64,000 nt of DNA from an uncultured Fibrobacter sp. (GTDB lineage: Bacteria; Fibrobacterota; Fibrobacteria; Fibrobacterales; Fibrobacteraceae). Shown here one piece after another: positions 58,118-64,000 of this stretch; positions within the stretch are counted from its first letter, which is position 1; each line of letters starts with the position of its first letter. The DNA lies in contig CAMHDS010000002.1 in assembly GCA_946183925.1 (NCBI GenBank), positions 16,481-80,480 on the forward strand. Reading direction: 5' to 3'. The notes below the pieces were generated by a model. That model saw only the letters and a list, made by a program, of their open reading frames with translations. It searched no databases and was not told where the DNA came from. Both the position numbers and the translations under genes were made by a program.

Positions 58118-58143
58118 GAGATGCCCGCCTTCGCGGGCATGAC
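58118..58143. repeat. REP-like palindrome in inverted orientation GAGATGCCCGC-cttc-GCGGGCATGAC
   Basis: Reverse complement frame of 56436 and 58034 copies. Confidence 0.85.
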
Positions 58144-58151
58144 AGGTGCAA

Positions 58152-58865
58152 TTATTTCTTCTTGCTTTTAGACTTTGCGGCCTTCTTTCCACCTTTCGGG
58201 GGGTGAGCCGCAATCTTCTTCACGCTCTTGTCAGCCTTGGTTGGTGAGCTTGTCGAACCATCGGCCTTGAACATGGCTTCGATGGCTTCTAGAGCGCCGT
58301 TGGGGTCTTCCTCGATGATTTCGGAGGCTTCGTCTACCAGCTCGGCAAACTTGTCGTACCAGTCGGCAAAGATTTCCACTTCCAGGCGGTCCACGCCGGG
58401 AACCGTAAGGCGGGCGCCACAGCATTCGCCGATACGGTCGATATACTTGGCCATCTGGGGCTTCAGGAGGGTCAGGTCCAGACCGTCCAGGTCTTCGGGC
58501 TCGAACCAGACGCCGTCCACATCGGAATCGTCGTCGTCCTTTGCCTTCTTGCCTTTCTTGCCTTCACACTTGCCGCACTTGCACTTGCCGTCGCAGCAGC
58601 AGTCGTCGTTGCCGTAGAGCGCCATGTATTCTTCGTCGTCCATGCCGCTGTCGTAGTAGAACTCGTCATCTTCGAGGTAGAGTTCTTCCACGAAGATTCC
58701 CTTGGCGCCCAGCGTCTTGGCTGCAGCGATGAATTCCTTGAGGTCGCCACCGAAGTAGCGTGTGGAGGCGGCTTCCTCGTTCAGGGTCTGAACGGGAATG
58801 GGGGAGAGCTTCTGCTTCTTGATGTAGTCGCAGATGATTTCGCTAATGGATTTATTCTTTGCCAT
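58152..58865 (-). CDS. Acidic/Lys-rich protein with dense Cys cluster, uncharacterised
   Basis: DDCCCDGKCKCGKCEGKKGKKAKDDDDSD; C-terminal KKAAKSKSKKK. Confidence 0.65.
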   Translation of the reverse strand: MAKNKSISEIICDYIKKQKLSPIPVQTLNEEAASTRYFGGDLKEFIAAAKTLGAKGIFVEELYLEDDEFYYDSGMDDEEYMALYGNDDCCCDGKCKCGKCEGKKGKKAKDDDDSDVDGVWFEPEDLDGLDLTLLKPQMAKYIDRIGECCGARLTVPGVDRLEVEIFADWYDKFAELVDEASEIIEEDPNGALEAIEAMFKADGSTSSPTKADKSVKKIAAHPPKGGKKAAKSKSKKK

Positions 58866-58885
58866 GGGATTCTCCTGTTAAAAAT

Positions 58886-59010
58886 AGACGAGAGACGAGA
58901 GAACGCTTCGCAATTGCGTTGCTTCGCTACAGACGAGAGATTTTTTGAAAAGATTTATTTGGCAATCTCTCGTCTTTCGTCTGTAGCCGCGCAGCGGCGT
59001 TCTTTCGTCT
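58886..59010. repeat. Imperfect inverted repeat of two ~50-bp arms rich in AGACGA(G/A)AGA
   Basis: Arm 1 agacgagagaacgc...gctacagacgagagatt; arm 2 (minus strand) agacgaaagaacgccgctgcgcggctacagacgaaagacgagagatt. Confidence 0.8.
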
Positions 59011-59974
59011 AGATATGGTACTTCTTCAGGCTCTCAGCCTTTTCGTTGATGAGCTTCATGATGCGGGCCACGGCTTCGTCACCGCGGGCGGTATCCTTCA
59101 CGCTCGTCATCGGCTGGAAGAGCGGGCTGTTGAACATGGTTCCCAGAGGAATCGGGTTCTTGCGGCAGAAGGTCGCTTCCACGTAGTCGCGGGCGGCGTC
59201 CTGCAGGTCGTCGCACTTCTGGAACTCGCCAGCCTGGAAAGCCTTGTACAGGTCCACGAAAATCTTTGCCGCTTCGGGGATGTTCGCCGTTGCACTCACG
59301 AGGCCCGTGCCGCCCATCTCCAGCATGTCGATAAAGAATCCGTCTTCACCGCTGAGCACGGCAAAGTCGTTGTTCTTCGTCTCGTTAATCACGCGCTTCG
59401 TGTCTTCGTGGAACTTTTCGCCAATGCGGAAATCGACCGCCTGCTTGAGTCCGATGATGTTCTTGTCTTCGGAAAGGGCGATGAGGGTGTCGGGGTGGAC
59501 GTAGCTGGCGGTACGGCCCGGCACGTTGTAGATGATAATCTTTGCGCCCGTTTCGGAGCTGAGGGTCTTGAAGTGCTTCTCGATGCCTTCCTGGGAGGGG
59601 TTATTGTAGTAACCCGTGACGCAGAGGACCGGGACTTCCGCAATTTTCAACACTTCTTCGATCATCTCGACGGATTCGCGGGTACAGTTGCTGCCTGCGC
59701 CTGCAATCACGGGCACGCGGCCGTCCACGTAGTCCAGCGTGAACTTGATGATATCGAGGTGCTGCTTGTGGGTGACCGTCGCACTCTGGCCCGTGGTTCC
59801 CACAGGGAGAATGCCGGAAACGCCGGAGGCGATAAGGTCGTCAATCATCTTTTCCATCTTCTTGTAGTCGACGGAGTTGCGGAGACACTTGGGATCGTCG
59901 TCCATCAGCGGGGTGAACAACGCGGGGAAAACACCAGTAAGTTGAGAAGCTTTTGTAATCTGCATAGTGGCCAT
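59009..59974 (-). CDS. dapA: 4-hydroxy-tetrahydrodipicolinate synthase (DapA family)
   Basis: GVFPALFTPL, SGVSGILPVGTTGQSATVTHKQHLDII, VTGYYNNPSQEGIEKHF, IIYNVPGRTASYV, GLKQAV, VLSGEDGFFIDMLEMGGTGLVSATANI. Confidence 0.93.
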   Translation of the reverse strand: MATMQITKASQLTGVFPALFTPLMDDDPKCLRNSVDYKKMEKMIDDLIASGVSGILPVGTTGQSATVTHKQHLDIIKFTLDYVDGRVPVIAGAGSNCTRESVEMIEEVLKIAEVPVLCVTGYYNNPSQEGIEKHFKTLSSETGAKIIIYNVPGRTASYVHPDTLIALSEDKNIIGLKQAVDFRIGEKFHEDTKRVINETKNNDFAVLSGEDGFFIDMLEMGGTGLVSATANIPEAAKIFVDLYKAFQAGEFQKCDDLQDAARDYVEATFCRKNPIPLGTMFNSPLFQPMTSVKDTARGDEAVARIMKLINEKAESLKKYHI

Positions 59975-60348
59975 AATGTAGTAAAAGTGATTAGTGGTTG
60001 GTGGTTAGTGGTTAGGTAGTAGGTAATAGGTAGTAGGTGTTAGGGCCGCAGGGGACAAGAGGTCCGATGTCTGAGGTCGTTTCGCTTTGGGGAACGTCAT
60101 CCTCGCTGTCATTCTGGAGCGCAGCGATAGAAACTGCGATAGAATCACGGGGATCCGTTTGAGGTGATTTTTTTGTTATTGGTGTTAGAAGTTTGATGCT
60201 AGAGGAAGCGGATGTGCTTAACTTGTTCTCTGACAATCAATTACGAAAGATTGGCGAGGTCTTACGGTGGCGATATGGAAAATGGGGGATAAAAGCCCTT
60301 CTTTTTAGGGGCTTTCAGTTGCCTGAACACAAATAATTTTCTCTATTT

Positions 60349-60436
60349 GTTCGCGGTTTTAGACTGTTCGTGGAATTTTTCCCATGGAACCGAGGATTTA
60401 GGTCCGAGATGTTCAGGAGAGGTTCCGTAAGCGAAC
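60349..60436 (+). ncRNA. Candidate structured leader upstream of rimP-nusA-infB
   Basis: Nested complementarity: gttcgc (60349-60354) with gcgaac (60431-60436); ggaacc (60386-60391) with ggttcc (60421-60426). Confidence 0.4.
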
Positions 60437-60460
60437 GGCTATTTTTATAAAGAGGTTTAT

Positions 60461-60910
60461 TTGGATAACAGGGAAAAGCTGGATGCCCTCATAGCCGAGG
60501 CCTGCGAGTTTGCGGGAGTCTCCTTGGTAGAAATGGACATGTTCCGCGCAGGCAAGCGCCGGACCGTGCGTTTGTATATCGACAAGCCCGAGGGCGTTTC
60601 TATTGACGACTGTTCCAAGGTGAGTAGGCACTTGTCCGACGCTCTGGACCTGGACCCCGAAGTTATCGAAGGCGCCTACACGCTGGAAGTGTCGTCGCCG
60701 GGGCTTGACCGCCCCCTCAAGTCGGTCGCAGATTTGCTCCGCAACAAGGGTCGCACCCTCAGGGTGACCCGCAGTACCGGCAAGCCCATTACCGGAAAGC
60801 TTTTGGATGCGGACGAGGATAATTTGACGCTGGCCCTCAAGGGAAACGCCGGAAACGTGGTCGTTCCCAGGTCCGAGGTGCTGGTCGCCAAGGTGGATGT
60901 ACAAATATAA
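60461..60910 (+). CDS. rimP: Ribosome maturation factor RimP
   Basis: TTG start; VSLVEMDMFRAGKRRTVRLYIDKPEGVSIDDCSKVSRHLSDALD...YTLEVSSPGLDRPL. Confidence 0.92.
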   Translation: MDNREKLDALIAEACEFAGVSLVEMDMFRAGKRRTVRLYIDKPEGVSIDDCSKVSRHLSDALDLDPEVIEGAYTLEVSSPGLDRPLKSVADLLRNKGRTLRVTRSTGKPITGKLLDADEDNLTLALKGNAGNVVVPRSEVLVAKVDVQI

Positions 60911-60925
60911 TAGGAAGGTCAATTC

Positions 60926-62170
60926 ATGAAAAATGAACCGAAAGTCAATTTGCTCGAAGCCCTGAAGGCCGTTGTAGATGCCAAGAACATGGATGATTCC
61001 GTGGTGCTGAACGCCTTGAAGCAGGCTTTGATTTCTGCCGCCAAGAAGTATCTCCACGTAGATAAGAAAATCGACGTGGAAATCACCGAGGACGAAGTCC
61101 ACGTGTTCCTCCGTGCCAAGGTGGTGGATGACTATCCGGACTACGACCCCAGCATGACCGCCGAAGAAGTGGAAAAGTTGGACGAAGAATACATGCTGGT
61201 TCCCGAGGCCCAGGAATTCGACGAAGACGCACAGCCCGGCGACCTGCTTGAAATGGAAGTCCCGACTACCACCTTCGGTCGTCAGGCCATCCAGACCGCC
61301 AAGCAGCTCTTGACCCAGCAGATTCGTGACGCCGAGCGCCAGAAGATTCTGGATACCTACAAGGGCCGTATCGGCACCATGATTAGCGGCGAAGTGCTCC
61401 GCCTCGAAGGCCGCAATGTGATTGTAAGTCTCGGCAAGCAGACCGAAGCCGTGATTCCGCCCCGCGAACAGATTAGCCATGAACGCTTGGGTCAGGGCCA
61501 GTCCGTGAAGGCCGTGATTGCCCGCGTAGAGGAATCCTCCAAGAACGGTGCCCAGGTGGTGCTGTCCCGCGCCAGCGGCGATTTTCTCAAGGAACTGTTC
61601 CGCCAGGAAGTTCCGGAAATTTACGAAGGCTCCGTGGAAATCAAGGGCGTTGCCCGTGAACCCGGCTACCGCGCAAAGATTGCCGTGTACTCCCGCGACG
61701 AAAAGATTGACCCGGTTGGCGCCTGTGTGGGTATGAAGGGTGCCCGCGTGCAGACCATTGTCCGCGAACTGGGTAACGAACGTATCGACATTGTCCACTG
61801 GAACGAAAACCTGGACGTGTTTATCACTCGCGCACTTGCTCCGGCCAACATCGTGAAGCTTACCGAAGTTCCCGGCACCCAGCGTGTGGTGGTGGTCATC
61901 AACGACGAGAACCTGGCTCAGGCTATCGGCAAGAACGGCCAGAACGTGAAGCTGGCCGCCACGCTGGTGGGCCGCGACCTGGATGTGTTCGGCGAAAAGG
62001 AATGGTCCGAAAAGTCCGACGCCGAGAAGGCCGAGGTCATGACTCCTCGCGAACAGGAACTCCGCCGCAACGCTCACCGTGCAGAGAGCCTCTTTGCAAA
62101 TGCAAGTCCCGAGGATTCCGCCGAAGAAAACGCCAGCGAAGCCCAGGAGACCACTGGAGAAAACGCCTAA
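60926..62170 (+). CDS. nusA: Transcription termination/antitermination factor NusA
   Basis: EALKAVVDAKNMDDSVVLNALKQALISAAKK; RDEKIDPVGACVGMKGARVQTIVRELGNERIDIVHW; AIGKNGQNVKLAATLVG. Confidence 0.95.
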   Translation: MKNEPKVNLLEALKAVVDAKNMDDSVVLNALKQALISAAKKYLHVDKKIDVEITEDEVHVFLRAKVVDDYPDYDPSMTAEEVEKLDEEYMLVPEAQEFDEDAQPGDLLEMEVPTTTFGRQAIQTAKQLLTQQIRDAERQKILDTYKGRIGTMISGEVLRLEGRNVIVSLGKQTEAVIPPREQISHERLGQGQSVKAVIARVEESSKNGAQVVLSRASGDFLKELFRQEVPEIYEGSVEIKGVAREPGYRAKIAVYSRDEKIDPVGACVGMKGARVQTIVRELGNERIDIVHWNENLDVFITRALAPANIVKLTEVPGTQRVVVVINDENLAQAIGKNGQNVKLAATLVGRDLDVFGEKEWSEKSDAEKAEVMTPREQELRRNAHRAESLFANASPEDSAEENASEAQETTGENA

Positions 62171-62219
62171 GGAAAAGTTTTCGGCAGGGGATTTTTAAAA
62201 AGGATTAGATAGGCTTTTA

Positions 62220-64000
62220 ATGAGTATGGAAGATCAAATCAAACCGACGGACTGGGCACAAGAACACGGACTGAAAGTGGACGTGGTCATGAAGCTGCTG
62301 AGAGATGCAGGTGTCACTGTCCGTACCCAGGTGTCCAAGGTGGCCGCCGCGGATTACGAGAAGATTGAAGAGGCTGCCGCTGTTGAAAAGCAGAAGCAGG
62401 ATTCCAGGAGTAAGAACCTGAAAAGCTCTTCGTCTTCGGAATCCCAGGAAAGCACACCCAAGAAAAAGTCCGCCACGGAAACCGTGACGGTCAAGAACGG
62501 TGTGACCATCCGCCGCATCAAGGCCACAAAGCCAAAGGCCACTGCGGAAAAGCCCGCTGCGACAAAGACTAAGGCAGCAGCCAAGGCCGACGATGCTTCG
62601 ACAAGCTCAGCAACCGGTGCCCCGAAGGCACCCGAAGCCGCTGCTCCAAGCGCTACCGCTCCTGCAGAGAAACCGAAGGCCCCTGAAGTTGCTGCTCCTG
62701 CAGCCGAAGCTCCTGCTGCAAAGCCTGCGGAACCTGTCAAGGAAACTGCTGCCGAGGTAAAGCCCGAAGTCAAGGCCGAAGCCCCTGTAAAGACAGACCC
62801 GAAGCCTACGGCTGTGGCAAAGCCTGCTCCTGCAAAGCCTGCAGAGCCCACCATGATGACCTCTTCTACGGAGCTGAAGCAGCCTCCCATGAAGGCCCAG
62901 GTGTTCAAGCCCGATGCGGCTATCCTTGCCCGTATCGCCAAGTCCCAGCAGCAACAGCAGGGCGGTCGCGGTCCTAACAACCGCCGTCCGGGTGGCCCCG
63001 GAGCTCGCCCTCAGGGTAACGCCCAGGGCTACACGGGAACTTTTGGCCCCCGCAATGCCGGCATCGGTCAGGATAATCGTGGTGGTAATTTCCGTGGCGG
63101 CCAGAACGGCGGTCGCGGCGGTTTCGGCGGAGGCCGTACCAGCGGATTCTCCGGCGGCTCCATGCAAGACGCCTTCAACGCCAGTAACGGCGGTGTTGGT
63201 TTTGGCGGTGCCTCTTCCCAGGGTGGAAAGGGCGGTAACGCCAAGGGCCAGAACGGCCGTCATGGTAACGACAAGAACCGTCGTGGAAACGGTCGCGACA
63301 GGCAGGAACAGCAGAAGGAACAGCAGCAGGAAATGGTTCGTCAGAACGTTTCTCGTGTGATGGCCGACCTGTCCAAGAAACCTGTCAAGAAAGTTTATCG
63401 CAAGGAACACAACGAAAGTGATTCCGGCGAAGAGAAGAAGATTCTCAAGACCTCTGACTTTATTACCGTGGGCGAACTGGCCGGTCTTATGGACCAGATG
63501 CCAGCCCGCGTCATAGCAAAGTGCATGGAAATGGGCATGATGGTGACCATCAACGCCCGCCTCGATTTCGAAACCATCCAGATTCTGGCCGACGAGTTCG
63601 GTTACGAAGCCCAGCTGATGGAAGAATACGAAGAAGCGGTTCTCGGTGTGGAAGAAGAATCCGAAGAGAACCTGCAGCCCCGCCACCCGGTGGTGACGGT
63701 GATGGGCCATGTGGACCATGGTAAAACCTCCTTGCTGGACTGGATCCGCAAGACTCACGTGGTGTCCGGCGAATCCGGTGGCATTACCCAGCATATCGGT
63801 GCCTACGAGGTGACGACTAAGCAGGGTAAGGTGACCTTCCTGGATACTCCGGGTCACGAGGCCTTCAGCGCCATGCGTGCCCGCGGTTCTCAGGTGACCG
63901 ACGTGATTGTGCTGGTGGTGGCCGCCGACTCCATGGTGATGCCCCAGACGGTGGAATCTATCGAACTGGCCAAGCGCGAAAACGTGCCCATGGTGGTTGC
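62220..64000 (+). CDS. infB: Translation initiation factor IF-2 (C-terminus beyond window)
   Basis: IF-2 N-terminal domain, Ala/Pro/Lys- and Gly/Asn/Arg-rich linkers, [22 protein letters not shown]...[12 protein letters not shown]...[17 protein letters not shown]. Confidence 0.96.
   Translation, partial: MSMEDQIKPTDWAQEHGLKVDVVMKLLRDAGVTVRTQVSKVAAADYEKIEEAAAVEKQKQDSRSKNLKSSSSSESQESTPKKKSATETVTVKNGVTIRRIKATKPKATAEKPAATKTKAAAKADDASTSSATGAPKAPEAAAPSATAPAEKPKAPEVAAPAAEAPAAKPAEPVKETAAEVKPEVKAEAPVKTDPKPTAVAKPAPAKPAEPTMMTSSTELKQPPMKAQVFKPDAAILARIAKSQQQQQGGRGPNNRRPGGPGARPQGNAQGYTGTFGPRNAGIGQDNRGGNFRGGQNGGRGGFGGGRTSGFSGGSMQDAFNASNGGVGFGGASSQGGKGGNAKGQNGRHGNDKNRRGNGRDRQEQQKEQQQEMVRQNVSRVMADLSKKPVKKVYRKEHNESDSGEEKKILKTSDFITVGELAGLMDQMPARVIAKCMEMGMMVTINARLDFETIQILADEFGYEAQLMEEYEEAVLGVEEESEENLQPRHPVVTVMGHVDHGKTSLLDWIRKTHVVSGESGGITQHIGAYEVTTKQGKVTFLDTPGHEAFSAMRARGSQVTDVIVLVVAADSMVMPQTVESIELAKRENVPMVV

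Noticed and set aside
60413-62077. 554-aa minus-strand ORF
   Set aside because: Antisense to rimP and nusA; His/Gly/Leu-rich shadow translation.
62607-63857. 416-aa minus-strand ORF
   Set aside because: Antisense to infB, which clearly encodes IF-2 on the plus strand.
1-64000. Prophage, integrative element or insertion sequence
   Set aside because: No integrase, transposase, phage structural genes or tRNA-adjacent att repeats seen; repeats are short and intergenic.
1-64000. tRNA or rRNA genes
   Set aside because: No cloverleaf with T-loop GTTCRAATC or rRNA-like sequence was recognised by eye; a tRNAscan run would be needed to be certain.

Overview
A 64-kb, roughly 50% GC bacterial chromosomal window. 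FISUMP (TIGR02145 Fib_succ_major) domains, CBM6/GH11 and GH5/GH8 plant-polysaccharide enzymes, and many CGDS-type lipoproteins point to Fibrobacter or a close relative (inference from the content, not from a search). Housekeeping genes recognised: holA (partial), greA, argJ, maf, a rodZ-like gene, hisB, rpmE, an LplT-Aas-type fusion, rsmE, a dnaA-like gene, U32 peptidase, surE, gyrA, dapA, and rimP-nusA-infB (infB truncated by the window end). Main accessory region: a divergent GH8 gene, then four consecutive lipoprotein genes (4889-12397). These share a repeated ~40-aa module, D-[LMF]-P-[NA]-C-x19-C-x4-W, with 17 copies counted by eye, attached to different C-termini: an unknown beta-rich region, nothing, a GH5 cellulase, and two FISUMP domains. 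Two of the genes share ~540 bp of nearly identical DNA. This lipoprotein array is my best candidate for an undescribed system. Other points of interest: a putative oriC with a consensus DnaA box lying over the GTG start of dnaA; a nested-stem leader before rimP; three consecutive perfect hairpins in a divergent promoter region; two classes of low-complexity intergenic repeats, one of which abuts stop codons; REP-like GTCAT...ATCTC palindromes; and the same in-frame palindrome inside two unrelated genes. I found no rRNA, tRNA, transposase, phage genes or CRISPR array.
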